A stretch of DNA of 64,000 nucleotides from Acidimicrobiales bacterium. Its GTDB lineage: Bacteria; Actinomycetota; Acidimicrobiia; Acidimicrobiales; DATDAH01. A program made the translations under genes and the position numbers. Of this stretch, positions 25,018 through 33,377 are shown one piece after another. The stretch covers positions 124,001 to 188,000 of the forward strand of contig JAEUJM010000044.1 in the NCBI GenBank assembly GCA_016794585.1. Direction: 5' to 3'. Position 1 is the stretch's first letter, and each line of letters begins with the position of its first letter. Under the pieces are notes generated by a model. The model was not told the DNA's origin. It searched no databases and saw only the letters and a program-made list of their open reading frames with translations.

Positions 25018-25635
25018 GTGGCGCGGGTGGCCGACCGACCCGCACCGTCCCCCGTCGCGATCGAGGACGCGGGCCGGGCGCTGGTAGAGGGTCGGGCCGT
25101 CGTGGTGCCGACCGACACCGTCTACGGGCTGGCGGCGCTGCCCACGGTGCCCGGCGCGGTCGACCGGCTGTTCGCGCTGAAGGGACGGCCGGCGGACATG
25201 CCCATCGCCGTGCTGGTCGCCGGACTCGAGCAGGTCGAGGCGCTGGCGGATCTCTCCGGGGTGCCCCGCCGGCTGGCCGAGGCGTTCTGGCCCGGGCCCG
25301 TCACGATGGTGCTGCCCCGCAAGGAGGGCGTCGACCTGCCCCTGGGCGCGCCCCAGGCCACCATCGGCGTGCGCTGGCCCGACCATCCGGTGATCGCCGC
25401 GCTGGCCGAGGCCGTCGGTCCGCTGGCGACCACCAGCGCCAACCGCACCGGCGAGCCGACGCCCGCCACCGCGGCCGAGGCGGCGGCGGCGCTGACCGGA
25501 CCGGTGGCCGTGGTGCTCGACGGCGGCGAATGTGCCGGCACCGCCTCGACCGTCGTCGACCTCACCGGCGCCGACCTTCGTGTCCTGCGCGAGGGCGCGA
25601 TCACCGAGACGGCCCTCCGCGCCGCCCTCGACTGA
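25018..25635 (+). CDS. threonylcarbamoyl-AMP synthase (TsaC/Sua5/YrdC family)
   Basis: Makes threonylcarbamoyl-adenylate from threonine, bicarbonate and ATP, the first step of the t6A37 modification of ANN-decoding tRNAs. 205 residues, a single YrdC domain without the C-terminal Sua5 extension. Seen: PTDTVYGLAA near residue 37, the basic binding-site region FALKGRPADMPIAVLV, FWPGPVTMVLPRK, GVRWPDHPV and the conserved PLATTSANRTGEPTP. Start GTG 25018. It follows prmC in the usual actinobacterial order, here with the small lipoprotein gene inserted on the other strand. Confidence 0.93.
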   Translation: MARVADRPAPSPVAIEDAGRALVEGRAVVVPTDTVYGLAALPTVPGAVDRLFALKGRPADMPIAVLVAGLEQVEALADLSGVPRRLAEAFWPGPVTMVLPRKEGVDLPLGAPQATIGVRWPDHPVIAALAEAVGPLATTSANRTGEPTPATAAEAAAALTGPVAVVLDGGECAGTASTVVDLTGADLRVLREGAITETALRAALD

Positions 25636-25638
25636 TCG

Positions 25639-25768
25639 TTCTCGGAAGCATGAAGCCGCCGCTGGCGGACGGAGCGTTCCCAGATCGTGAGAGCGCGTCG
25701 AGCGCGGCGCGGGTCGCAGGTGCTCTGGGAAGCGTGAGGCCGCCGTCGGCGGCGTGAGGGTTCCCAGA
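25639..25768. repeat. pair of related hairpin units with GTTCT/AGAAC-type ends
   Basis: Two similar units of about 46 bases lie in direct order: 25639-25684 (TTCTCGGAAGC...GCCGCCGCTGGCGG...GTTCCCAGA) and 25724-25768 (TCTGGGAAGCGTGAGGCCGC...TTCCCAGA). Each has outer TCTGGGAA/TTCCCAGA-type arms and an inner GCCGCC/GGCGG stem; about 40 unrelated bases separate them. They fill the convergent gap after tsaC. Confidence 0.7.
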
Positions 25769-25781
25769 ACGCAGCGTGCGC

Positions 25782-25823
25782 CGCGGCGACGGCCCCCGGG
25801 TGTCCCCGGGGCCGTCCGCCGCG
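25782..25823 (-). terminator. hairpin after the metallopeptidase gene
   Basis: GACGGCCCC (25788-25796) and its perfect complement (25808-25816), extended outward by CGCGGC/GCCGCG with a one- or two-base bulge. It begins 8 bases past the stop of the minus-strand peptidase gene and is placed as a terminator for it. Confidence 0.6.
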
Positions 25824-25830
25824 GGCGGTG

Positions 25831-28758
25831 CTACTGGAAGAAGAGGACCAGGCCGTCGGGGTCGGCGTCGGGGATGTCGCCCTGGGAGGCGTCGACGCTG
25901 AAGGTCTGGCCGTCGTCGCCCTCGAGGGTGGCCGAGACCACCGAGCCGGTGTCCTGGGCCAGGGTGTCGGCCACGAACAGGTACCACTGGCGGTCGGCCG
26001 ACGGCGGGTACTGGGAGGCGCAGTCGCTGACGGGACCGCTGACGTCGAGGCCGTTCTCGCCGTTGTTCTGGTCCGGGGTGGCGAAGGGCTCCTCGCAGAG
26101 CACGTTGTCCTCGGCGTCGAGCACCCCGACGGTGACGGCCAGGTCGCCCTGGAACGAGTGGTCGATGGTGATCGACGCCGTCGGGGCGCCGCCGGCGCCG
26201 ATGTCGGTGGTGGCCGAGCCGCTCGACCCGTCGGTGAACAAGGTGAGGCCGTCGGGGTCGTTGTCGGGGATCTCGGCGGGGACGTTGTCGAACTCGAAGG
26301 TCTGGCCGTCGGGACCGGTCAGTGACAGCGAGTCGACGGTGCCGCTGTCGAGATCGGCCGTGTCGATCACCTGGAGGAACCAGAGGTGCTCGTCGTCGGG
26401 CGGGTACTGGTCGGCGCACTCGGACAGGTCGATGTCGCCGGAGAGACCGCCGTCGCCACCGTCGTTGGGGTCGGGCTCGACCACCTGCACCGAGCACAGG
26501 GTGGTGCCGTCGGACTGGCCCACGCCGGCGCGGATGGAGAGGTCGCCGGTGTAGGTGTGGGTGAGCTCGAGGCTCATGAACGGCCCGTCGCCCACGTCGT
26601 CGGTGGTGCCGGTGCTGGTGTCGACGGCGTCGGTGCTGCCGTCGGTGATGGCGAAGGTGCCCTCGGGGTCGCCGTCGGCGATGGGCTTGGGCAGGCCCGA
26701 GGCCGGGAAGGGCGTGTCGCCGTCGAGGACCGTGAAGCTCACGATCTGGCCCTCGTCCTGGGGTAGGGTGTCCTCGGCCCGGAGGAACCACAACTGGTCC
26801 GGGCTCGGCGGCAGGAACTGGGCGCAGTCGCTGTCGCTGACGTCGACCTGGCCGGAGAGGTCCTGGGCGCTGTCGGTGTTGTCCGGCTCGTGGATGACCA
26901 CGGGCTCGCAGAGGTCGTTGCCCTCGGGGTCGGCCACCCCGACGGTCACCGCCAGGTCACCGCGGTAGGTGTGGCTGATCTCGAACGCGACGGATGCGGC
27001 GGCGTCGTTGGCCGAGCCCGTGTCGTTGCCGTCGGCGTCGATGGTGTTGCTGCTGCCGCCCGCCAGGCCGTGCTCGGCGAAGACCGACTCGATGAGCTCG
27101 GCGTCCTCGCCGTCGAAGTTGGCGTTGTTGGTGGTCTGGTAAGCCGCGGCGACGTCGGGCAGGGTGACGTTCGAGTTGAGGTAGTTGTTCGAGGCCAGCA
27201 ACGTCGTGAGGATGCGGTCGCGCACCTCGTTGCACTGGTCGCTGCCGGGGCAGTCGGCCACGTCGATGCCCTCCTCGGCCAGCAGGGCGGCGAAGATGTC
27301 GAAGATGGCGCCGGTGTAGATGGTGCCGTCCTCGTGCACCTCGTTGACGAGGTCGTCGGGGTACACCTTGTCGTCGTCCATGCGCCGGATGCAGGCGCCT
27401 TCCTCCGCCCAGGCGAACAGGCAGGCCTGGTCGACCTGGTCGTTGCCGGCACGCAGCTCGACGGTGGTGAAGTAGGCGAGCAGGTCACCGAAGGCCTCGT
27501 GGTAGGCGCCGGCCTCCTGGCCCTGGAGCAGGCCGGGCGCCTGCTGGTCCAGCACGGCGTGGCCGTACTCGTGGATGATGCCGCTGGCGTCCTCGCCCTC
27601 GTTGATGCCGTTCGAGCCGACGCCGAGGACGATCTCGGACCCGTCGTAGAAGGCGTTGTCGACGGTCTGGGGGTCCACGCCGAACACGGGGAAGGACTCG
27701 TTGCGGACGTCGGTGAAGCCGAGGTCCTGCATCTGACGCTGCACCCGGTCGATCCAGTAGTAGGCCATGGCGCTCTCGAAGCCGGCCTCGCCGCGACCCT
27801 GGCCCCACTGGGCGTCGGCCTCCTCGGGGGTGTCGACCGGGGCGCCGTCGGGGTCGGCGTTGACGAACTCGCCGACGAGCTGGCCCGAGGCGGGGTCGTC
27901 GAGGCCCTCGAGGGGCTCGCCCGACAGGAACTGGTTGGCGTCGGCCGAGTCGGTGAGCTGGCCTCCGGAGGCGTAGATCGGGTCCGGGAGGAACACGCAG
28001 GCCGAGGGGGCCTCGGGCAGGTCGCACTGATCCCCGGCGGCCTGGGCGGCCACTCCCTTGCCCGACGAGACCGCGGTGCCGGCGAGGGCCGCGTTGCCGG
28101 GAACGGCCGGGCCGAGGCGGTGGCGGTCGGTGGCCACCTGGGCCGCGGTGATGGTGTCGCCGGTGGTGGCGTTGATCAGGACCCGCCAGGATCCGGTGGG
28201 GTCGGACGTGCGCACGCCCACGCGCCACGCCAGCACGAGCTCGTCACCCGACTGCACCCAGACGAGCTCGGGCTCGTCCACCTCGGTCGGGGTGCCCTGC
28301 ACCGCCTTGCCGGCGCTCTCCTTGGCCTCCTCGGCCGTGGTCGCCTCGGCGGCGTCCTCGGCCGGCTGGGCGTCGACGAGAGCGTTGTTGGCGCCCGTGA
28401 TCTCGCCGCCGTCGCGCACGTGGACGGTGACCTCCGCGTCCTGCACGAGGTGGCCGTCGTACTCCTGGGCGAAGGTGACGTGGCTGACGTTCGGCGACCG
28501 GGTGAGGCCGGCGAACACGAGCGAGTCGAAGGTGGCGTCGGGCACGGCGTCGGCCTCGCCGAGCCAGGCCTGCGCGTCGTCGACGAGCGCCTGCTCCTCC
28601 TCGGTGAGGCTCGCGCTCGGGTCGGTGGTGGCGGTCGCGCCATCGCCGCCGTCGCCACCCGACGAGCACGACAGGAGGGTGACGGCCAGCGCGGTGGCCA
28701 CGACGACGGCCACCACCCGGTTGGTGGCCCGCTGGGACTGCCCGTTGCTGCGCTTCAC
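25831..28758 (-). CDS. secreted lipoprotein zinc metallopeptidase (M4/M36-like) with three P-domain-like repeats
   Basis: 975 residues from GTG 28758 (AAGGGG five bases upstream). N-terminal lipoprotein signal VVVATALAVTLLSCSSGG, then an acidic linker, a fungalysin/thermolysin propeptide (FTP/PepSY-like; DATFDSLVFAGLTRSPNVSHVTFAQEYDGHLVQDAEVTVHV), and a catalytic domain with zinc motif GIIHEYGHAVLDQQ (HEYGH) and downstream third ligand in GAYHEAFGDLLAYF. The last 400 residues hold three copies of a proprotein-convertase P-like domain (ISHTYRGDLAVTVGV, LTHTYTGDLSIRAGV, IDHSFQGDLAVTVGV), each with two Cys. It would be tethered outside the cell and activated by propeptide removal. HEYGH and the Glu spacing favour the M36/M4 clan MA. 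Divergent from a cyclic-nucleotide-binding protein gene, 161 bases apart. Confidence 0.88.
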   Translation of the reverse strand: MKRSNGQSQRATNRVVAVVVATALAVTLLSCSSGGDGGDGATATTDPSASLTEEEQALVDDAQAWLGEADAVPDATFDSLVFAGLTRSPNVSHVTFAQEYDGHLVQDAEVTVHVRDGGEITGANNALVDAQPAEDAAEATTAEEAKESAGKAVQGTPTEVDEPELVWVQSGDELVLAWRVGVRTSDPTGSWRVLINATTGDTITAAQVATDRHRLGPAVPGNAALAGTAVSSGKGVAAQAAGDQCDLPEAPSACVFLPDPIYASGGQLTDSADANQFLSGEPLEGLDDPASGQLVGEFVNADPDGAPVDTPEEADAQWGQGRGEAGFESAMAYYWIDRVQRQMQDLGFTDVRNESFPVFGVDPQTVDNAFYDGSEIVLGVGSNGINEGEDASGIIHEYGHAVLDQQAPGLLQGQEAGAYHEAFGDLLAYFTTVELRAGNDQVDQACLFAWAEEGACIRRMDDDKVYPDDLVNEVHEDGTIYTGAIFDIFAALLAEEGIDVADCPGSDQCNEVRDRILTTLLASNNYLNSNVTLPDVAAAYQTTNNANFDGEDAELIESVFAEHGLAGGSSNTIDADGNDTGSANDAAASVAFEISHTYRGDLAVTVGVADPEGNDLCEPVVIHEPDNTDSAQDLSGQVDVSDSDCAQFLPPSPDQLWFLRAEDTLPQDEGQIVSFTVLDGDTPFPASGLPKPIADGDPEGTFAITDGSTDAVDTSTGTTDDVGDGPFMSLELTHTYTGDLSIRAGVGQSDGTTLCSVQVVEPDPNDGGDGGLSGDIDLSECADQYPPDDEHLWFLQVIDTADLDSGTVDSLSLTGPDGQTFEFDNVPAEIPDNDPDGLTLFTDGSSGSATTDIGAGGAPTASITIDHSFQGDLAVTVGVLDAEDNVLCEEPFATPDQNNGENGLDVSGPVSDCASQYPPSADRQWYLFVADTLAQDTGSVVSATLEGDDGQTFSVDASQGDIPDADPDGLVLFFQ

Positions 28759-28919
28759 CGTCACCCCTTGGTCGAGAGCTGGTTGCCCCGTACAGACGAA
28801 TGACGTTACCGGTCTGGTTCCCGGCGTCGTCCGCACCCGTGCTCCCACCCGTCCGCGCACGGCAGCCGGGGGGTCTACCCTGTGGCCGACCACGAACCGG
28901 TCGGGCACAGGGGGAACAG

Positions 28920-29363
28920 ATGGTTCGCAGGAAGAAGGCCACCGAGGCCGCGGAGCGGCTGTCGAGGATCGCGTTCTTCGAGGGCTTCACGCCCGACGAG
29001 CTGGCGCGGGTCGCCGAGCTCGTCGACGACGTCGAGGCCGAGCCCGGCGCCGTGTTGACCGATCAGGGCCGGCCGGGCCAGGAGTGCTACGTCATCGAGT
29101 CGGGCCAGGCCAACGTGTACTTCGGCGGCGAGCACATCGCCACCCTCGGCCCCGGTTCGATGGTGGGCGAGATGGCGCTCCTCGAGCACCGCCCCCGCAT
29201 CGCCTCGGTCGTGGCCGAGACACCCATGCAGCTCCTCGGCCTCGACACCCGCAGCTTCCGGGCCCTCCTCGAGGAGATGCCCAAGGCCAGCCAGCGGGTG
29301 ATGTCCCTGCTCAACGCCCGCCTCCAGGAGAACGCGGACCGCCAGTCCGGCGGCGAGGGATAG
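28920..29363 (+). CDS. stand-alone cyclic nucleotide-binding domain protein
   Basis: 147 residues with one CNB (CAP_ED) beta-barrel: LSRIAFFEGFTPDELARVAELVDDVEAEPGAVLTDQGRPGQECYVIESGQANVYFGGEHIATLGPGSMVGEMALLEHRPRIASVVA. The phosphate-binding cassette is represented by GSMVGEMALLEHRPRIASVVAET, where the E and the R that contact cAMP/cGMP in Crp are present (GEMALL and PRIAS). There is no C-terminal HTH, so it is not a Crp transcription factor; it ends in a helix, LLNARLQENADRQSGGEG. Basic N-terminus MVRRKKATEAAERL. ATG 28920 with AGGGGGAA upstream. A regulatory subunit or sensor role is inference; the partner is not evident. Confidence 0.88.
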   Translation: MVRRKKATEAAERLSRIAFFEGFTPDELARVAELVDDVEAEPGAVLTDQGRPGQECYVIESGQANVYFGGEHIATLGPGSMVGEMALLEHRPRIASVVAETPMQLLGLDTRSFRALLEEMPKASQRVMSLLNARLQENADRQSGGEG

Positions 29364-29417
29364 CAGGCCCCTCGGCGCAGGGCGTGCACTCGCCCGACCG
29401 GGGGTCGGCGTCCGACA

Positions 29418-30920
29418 TCAGTCCAATCGCAGGCTGCCGCCGGCGGCGCGGTGCGCCGGGCGGCCGCAGCACTCCTCGTCGATCAGCGCCGCCATGGTGT
29501 CGACGTCGCGCGTCGAGCACCACGCCCGTCGGCCATCGGGGAGCAGTCCGGCGGCCAGCGCCACCTCGCGCTCGCCGTCACGTCCGTGCATCACCGTGTA
29601 GGCCTCGACGGTGACCGGTCCGGCGTGGTCGTCGGGTGCCACCTCGCGGCCCGGGGCGGCCAGCGCGTCGGCCTCGGCCTGCGTGCCGGCGTGGCGGAAG
29701 CCGCCGGCCGGCGGCTCGGTGGCGTAGAGGCCCAGTGCGTGCTTGGTGGTGAACCCGCCGTTCGCGCTGCACAGTCCGAGCGTCCCGGGCGTCTCACCCC
29801 GCAGCACCTCGACCATGGTGGCGATGCCGTGGGTGGCGTAGTTGTTCCACGGGCCGCCGGCGAGCCCCATCCCCCCGGTCACGGTGAGGGGCCGCTCCAG
29901 GCCGAGCCCCAACTCCGCCGCCGCGATCTGCACGGCCGACGGGAAGCACGAGTAGAGGTCGACGGGGCCGAGGTCGGCTGCGCCGATGCCGGCGGCGTCG
30001 AAGAGCGCGGCGCCGGCGGTGCGCAGGGCGGGCGACGAGCAGAGGTCGTTTCGGGGCGACACGTGGGCCCGGTCGTTGGCCTCGGCGCCGGCGACCGGGA
30101 ACACCCACCGGTCACGGGGGACGCCGAGGGCCTCGGCCTTCTCGGCCGAGCACAGCAGCACCGCGGCGGCCTGCTCGACGTTGTTGTTCGAGTTCATGAC
30201 GAGCGTGTACGGGTACCCGATGAGCCGGTTGGTCGGGGTGGGGGTGACGGCCTCCTCCGGCGTCATGGCCGTGCGGTTCCACGCGTGCGGGTTGGCGGCC
30301 GCCACCTCGGAGAAGCCGGACCAGAGGCGCCCGAGGTGGGCGAGGTGCTCGGCGGGGGTGCGCCCGGCCGCGGCCCGCAGAGCGATCTCGAAGATGGCGT
30401 ACATCTGCACCGGCAGGACGAGACCTTGTGCCGCCTCGGCCTCGTCGATCATGTCGAGGGGTGCCCCGAAGCTGTCGGCGAGCGGCGTGTCTTCCCCCTG
30501 GGAGGTCCACGCGGGCTTCTCGTCCCGATTGCGGTGGGCGGTCCGGGTGCGCCACGCCTCGCCGCCGCAGAGCAGGGCCACATCGAGGTCGCCGGCGGCG
30601 ATGTCGAGGGCGGTGCGGTTCAGGAGCGCCTGCGGGGTCTGGCCGCCGTCGGTCGTGTAGATGCTCTGACGGGGCTTCGCTCCCACCCGCTCGGCCACCA
30701 GAGCGCCCGGGTCCCGGTAGCGCCAGGAGAGCAGCTTGACGACCCGTACGGAGTCCACCGCGGCGAGCAGCCCGCGACCGCCACTGTCGGTCGCGGCCGC
30801 CTCGGCGGCACGGGCGATGAGCTCGACGGGCTCGACCTCGTCGTCGCCCCGGTCGATCCGGTTCTCGACCTGGCCCACGCCCACGATGACGGGGGTGCGC
30901 GGGTCCACTACCTTGACCAT
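29418..30920 (-). CDS. thiolase-superfamily protein (acetyl-CoA acetyltransferase-like), atypical active site
   Basis: 500 residues with the thiolase fold: PVIVGVGQVENR at the N-terminus, IAAGDLDVALLCGGEAWRTR, YPYTLVMNSNNNVEQAAAVLLCSAEKAEALGV, VDLYSCFPSAVQIAAAELGL, and TVTGGMGLAGGPWNNYATHGIATMVEVLR, with a C-terminal beta domain after about residue 420. It is annotated in many actinobacteria as acetyl-CoA acetyltransferase. The segment that normally carries the acylated cysteine (xCASGxxA) reads TTDGGQTPQA at 89-98, without Cys, and the HGG region is ANGGFTTKHALG. It may therefore act as a thiolase-like lyase or carrier rather than a classical thiolase. ATG 30920; divergent from the phosphatase gene. 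Confidence 0.8.
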   Translation of the reverse strand: MVKVVDPRTPVIVGVGQVENRIDRGDDEVEPVELIARAAEAAATDSGGRGLLAAVDSVRVVKLLSWRYRDPGALVAERVGAKPRQSIYTTDGGQTPQALLNRTALDIAAGDLDVALLCGGEAWRTRTAHRNRDEKPAWTSQGEDTPLADSFGAPLDMIDEAEAAQGLVLPVQMYAIFEIALRAAAGRTPAEHLAHLGRLWSGFSEVAAANPHAWNRTAMTPEEAVTPTPTNRLIGYPYTLVMNSNNNVEQAAAVLLCSAEKAEALGVPRDRWVFPVAGAEANDRAHVSPRNDLCSSPALRTAGAALFDAAGIGAADLGPVDLYSCFPSAVQIAAAELGLGLERPLTVTGGMGLAGGPWNNYATHGIATMVEVLRGETPGTLGLCSANGGFTTKHALGLYATEPPAGGFRHAGTQAEADALAAPGREVAPDDHAGPVTVEAYTVMHGRDGEREVALAAGLLPDGRRAWCSTRDVDTMAALIDEECCGRPAHRAAGGSLRLD

Positions 30921-30946
30921 CCGGTCAAGTTAGAAAGGGGCGGCTC

Positions 30947-31609
30947 ATTCCGTACAATCGCCAGATCGACGTCCTCGTACTGTGCTCGGGCAACATCTGC
31001 CGTTCGCCGATGGCCGAGGCCTTCCTGGCCTACCAGATGGCGGCGCGTGGCGTCCCCGGCCACGTCTCCTCCGCCGGCCTGTTCAAGGACGGGCAGCCGG
31101 CGTCGCCCCACGGGGTGACGGTGACCGGGCGCAAGGGCCACGACCTCACCCGGCATCGCAGCCGGGTGATGAACGCCGACATGCTGCGTGAGGCCGACCT
31201 CATCGTGGGCATGGAGCGGATGCACGTGCGTGAGGCCGTGGTGCTGGCCAACGACGTGGCGCCCCGCGCCTTCACCCTGAAAGAGCTGGTGCGTCGCGGT
31301 GAGGCCATCGGGCCCCGCCAGCCGGGTGAGACCACCGAGGCGTGGCTGGCTCGCGCCGCCGCCGGCCGCCGTGCGACCGACCACCTCGGGGCCTCGGCCG
31401 AGGACGACGTGGCCGACCCCATCGGACGGTCCGTCGAGCACTACGAGCGCACCGCCAACGAGCTCGACGGCCTGGTCAGCCGCCTCAGCGCCCTCCTCTG
31501 GCCCGTCCACGCCATGGCCCCGCCTCCGCCTCCGCCTCCGCCCCCGCCCCCGCCCCCTCCGCCTCCGCCTCCGCCTCCGGTGGCGCCGTTCACACCGGTG
31601 CCGTCGTGA
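30947..31609 (+). CDS. low-molecular-weight protein tyrosine phosphatase with polyproline tail (AUU start)
   Basis: 220 residues if started at ATT 30947. The P-loop CSGNICRS (Cys13 to Arg19, CX5R) and the general-acid region [11 protein letters not shown] near residue 155 define an LMW-PTP/arsenate-reductase-like enzyme. The first ATG in frame (31010) lies after the catalytic Cys, and no ATG, GTG or TTG exists between the upstream in-frame stop at 30914 and the P-loop. ATT 30947 has AAAGGGG six bases upstream, so it is the best start. After the catalytic domain come 20 consecutive prolines (31520-31579) and VAPFTPVPS. Its stop overlaps the rpiB start. Related phosphatases dephosphorylate BY-kinases in exopolysaccharide systems; one such kinase is encoded at 55825-57318. 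Confidence 0.85.
   Translation: MPYNRQIDVLVLCSGNICRSPMAEAFLAYQMAARGVPGHVSSAGLFKDGQPASPHGVTVTGRKGHDLTRHRSRVMNADMLREADLIVGMERMHVREAVVLANDVAPRAFTLKELVRRGEAIGPRQPGETTEAWLARAAAGRRATDHLGASAEDDVADPIGRSVEHYERTANELDGLVSRLSALLWPVHAMAPPPPPPPPPPPPPPPPPPPPVAPFTPVPS
31520..31579 (+). repeat. CCG/CCT/CCC tandem repeat coding for 20 prolines
   Basis: Sixty bases made of alternating CCG and CCT codons with a central run of CCC, in frame within the phosphatase gene. The regular alternation suggests expansion by slippage. Runs of this length normally stall ribosomes and need EF-P. Confidence 0.95.
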
Positions 31610-32076
31610 AGGTCGCCATCGGGTCCGACCACGCCGGCTTCCGCCTGAAGTCGCATCTCATCGCGGTGCTCGGCGAGCTGGGCCACGAGGCCATCGACCT
31701 CGGCACCGACAGCGAGGCGTCGGTCGACTACCCGCCCATCTGCGCGGCGGTGGGCGCCGCCGTGGTGGCCGGCCAGGCCGACCGGGGCATCGTCCTCGGC
31801 GGCAGCGGCCAGGGCGAGCAGATCGCGGCCAACAAGGTCGACGGGGTGCGCGCCGCGCTCTGCAACGACCTCTACACCGCCCGGCTCTCCCGCGAGCACA
31901 ACGACGCCAACGTGCTGTCGATGGGGGGCCGCATCGTCGCCGACGGCCTGGCCACCGAGATCCTCACGCTCTGGCTGGCCACCCCCTTCGAGGGCGGGCG
32001 CCACGAGCGCCGCCTCGCCCAGATCACCGACATCGAACGGGACGGTCCGCCCGCCGCGCCCGGAAAGGCCCCCTGA
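31606..32076 (+). CDS. rpiB: ribose-5-phosphate isomerase B
   Basis: Interconverts ribulose-5-phosphate and ribose-5-phosphate in the pentose phosphate pathway. 156 residues of the RpiB/LacAB fold: [34 protein letters not shown], the anion hole [21 protein letters not shown] with the Glu (GEQ) used as base in the actinobacterial type in place of the E. coli Cys, and [17 protein letters not shown] 31606 overlaps the phosphatase stop (GTGA), and its own TGA overlaps the glyA ATG (TGATG), so the three genes are translationally coupled. Confidence 0.95.
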   Translation: MKVAIGSDHAGFRLKSHLIAVLGELGHEAIDLGTDSEASVDYPPICAAVGAAVVAGQADRGIVLGGSGQGEQIAANKVDGVRAALCNDLYTARLSREHNDANVLSMGGRIVADGLATEILTLWLATPFEGGRHERRLAQITDIERDGPPAAPGKAP

Positions 32077-33314
32077 TGCCATTCACCACCGACCGCGACG
32101 ACGAGCTGTTCGGTCTCATCGACCAGGAGGTCGAGCGCCAGACGACGACCATCCAGCTCATCGCCAGCGAGAACTTCACCTCGCCGGCGGTGATGGAGGC
32201 CACGGGCTCGGTCTTCACCAACAAGTACAGCGAGGGCTACCCGGGCAAGCGCTACTACGGCGGCAACCAGGTGGTGGACGAGGTCGAGGACCTCGCCCGC
32301 GAGCGGGTCAAGGCGCTCTTCGGCGCCGAGCACGCCAACGTGCAGCCCCACTCGGGTGCCAATGCCAACATCGCGGTCTACCTGGCCGTGCTCGAGCCCG
32401 GCGACACCGTCATGGGCCAGTCCCTCGACCACGGCGGCCACCTCACCCACGGCTCGCCGGTCAACCTCAGCGGGCGGCTCTACGACTTCGTGCCCTACGG
32501 CCTGACCCCGAGCGACGAGCGTCTCGACTACGAGGCCATCGCCGACCTCGCCCGCGAGTGCCGACCGAAGCTGATTGTGGCCGGCGCCACCGCCTATTCG
32601 CGCACCATCGACCCCGAGGCGTTCCGGGCCATCGCCGACGAGGTGGGCGCGCTGTTCATGTTCGATGCCGCCCACATCGCCGGTCTGATCGCCGGCGGGG
32701 CGCACCCCAACCCGGTGCCCCACGCCGACATCGTCACCTTCACCACCCACAAGACGCTGCGCGGCCCCCGGGGCGGTTGCATCCTCAGCCGGGCCGAGCT
32801 CGGCGCCGCCATCGACAAGGCCATCTTCCCCGGCCTCCAGGGCGGTCCCCTCGAGCACGTCATCGCGGCCAAGGCGGTGGCCTTCCGTGAAGCCGCCGAG
32901 CCCGCCTTCCGTGCCTACGCCGCCCAGATCGTCAAGAACGCGGCGGCGCTGGCGGACGCTCTCGGCCGCGAGGGCTTCCGCCTCGTCTCCGGGGGCACCG
33001 ACAACCACCTCATGTTGGTCGACCTGCGCCCGTTCGACGAGGAGCTGACGGGCAAGGAGGCCCAGAACGTCCTCGATCGCGCCGGCATCACCCTCAACAA
33101 GAACACGGTGCCCGACGATCCCCGCTCGCCCTTCGTCACCAGCGGCGTCCGCATCGGCACCCCCTCGGTCACCACCCAGGGCATGACCGAGCCCGAGATG
33201 ACCATCATCGCGTCGCTCATCGCCCGGGCCCTGCGTCACCGGACCGACGACGCCGAGCTGGACGCGGTCCGCGAAGAGGTCGGCACGCTCTGCTCCAAGT
33301 TCCCGCCGTACTGA
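32076..33314 (+). CDS. glyA: serine hydroxymethyltransferase
   Basis: PLP enzyme that converts serine and tetrahydrofolate to glycine and 5,10-methylene-THF, the main one-carbon source. 412 residues, normal length. Seen: [38 protein letters not shown], the cofactor region HSGANAN, and PLP Lys226 in [14 protein letters not shown]. The C-terminal domain includes [13 protein letters not shown] and the [16 protein letters not shown] stretch. ATG 32076 overlaps the rpiB stop by one base. rpiB-glyA is a frequent actinobacterial pair close to the WecA gene and ATP synthase operon; here a polysaccharide locus of about 27 kb lies between glyA and wecA. Confidence 0.97.
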   Translation: MPFTTDRDDELFGLIDQEVERQTTTIQLIASENFTSPAVMEATGSVFTNKYSEGYPGKRYYGGNQVVDEVEDLARERVKALFGAEHANVQPHSGANANIAVYLAVLEPGDTVMGQSLDHGGHLTHGSPVNLSGRLYDFVPYGLTPSDERLDYEAIADLARECRPKLIVAGATAYSRTIDPEAFRAIADEVGALFMFDAAHIAGLIAGGAHPNPVPHADIVTFTTHKTLRGPRGGCILSRAELGAAIDKAIFPGLQGGPLEHVIAAKAVAFREAAEPAFRAYAAQIVKNAAALADALGREGFRLVSGGTDNHLMLVDLRPFDEELTGKEAQNVLDRAGITLNKNTVPDDPRSPFVTSGVRIGTPSVTTQGMTEPEMTIIASLIARALRHRTDDAELDAVREEVGTLCSKFPPY

Positions 33315-33377
33315 TCGCCACCGCGACGGGCGCGTCCCCCGCCCGTCCCGGGCGTCGCGCCTGAGCGAAGGCGTCAC

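Noticed and set aside
26890..28803. 637-residue plus-strand open frame
   Set aside because: Antisense shadow of the metallopeptidase gene; Gly/Val/Ala-rich with no domain.
31299..32075. N-terminal extension of glyA
   Set aside because: The open frame before 32076 covers rpiB and the proline repeat out of frame; similarity to GlyA begins at [14 protein letters not shown].
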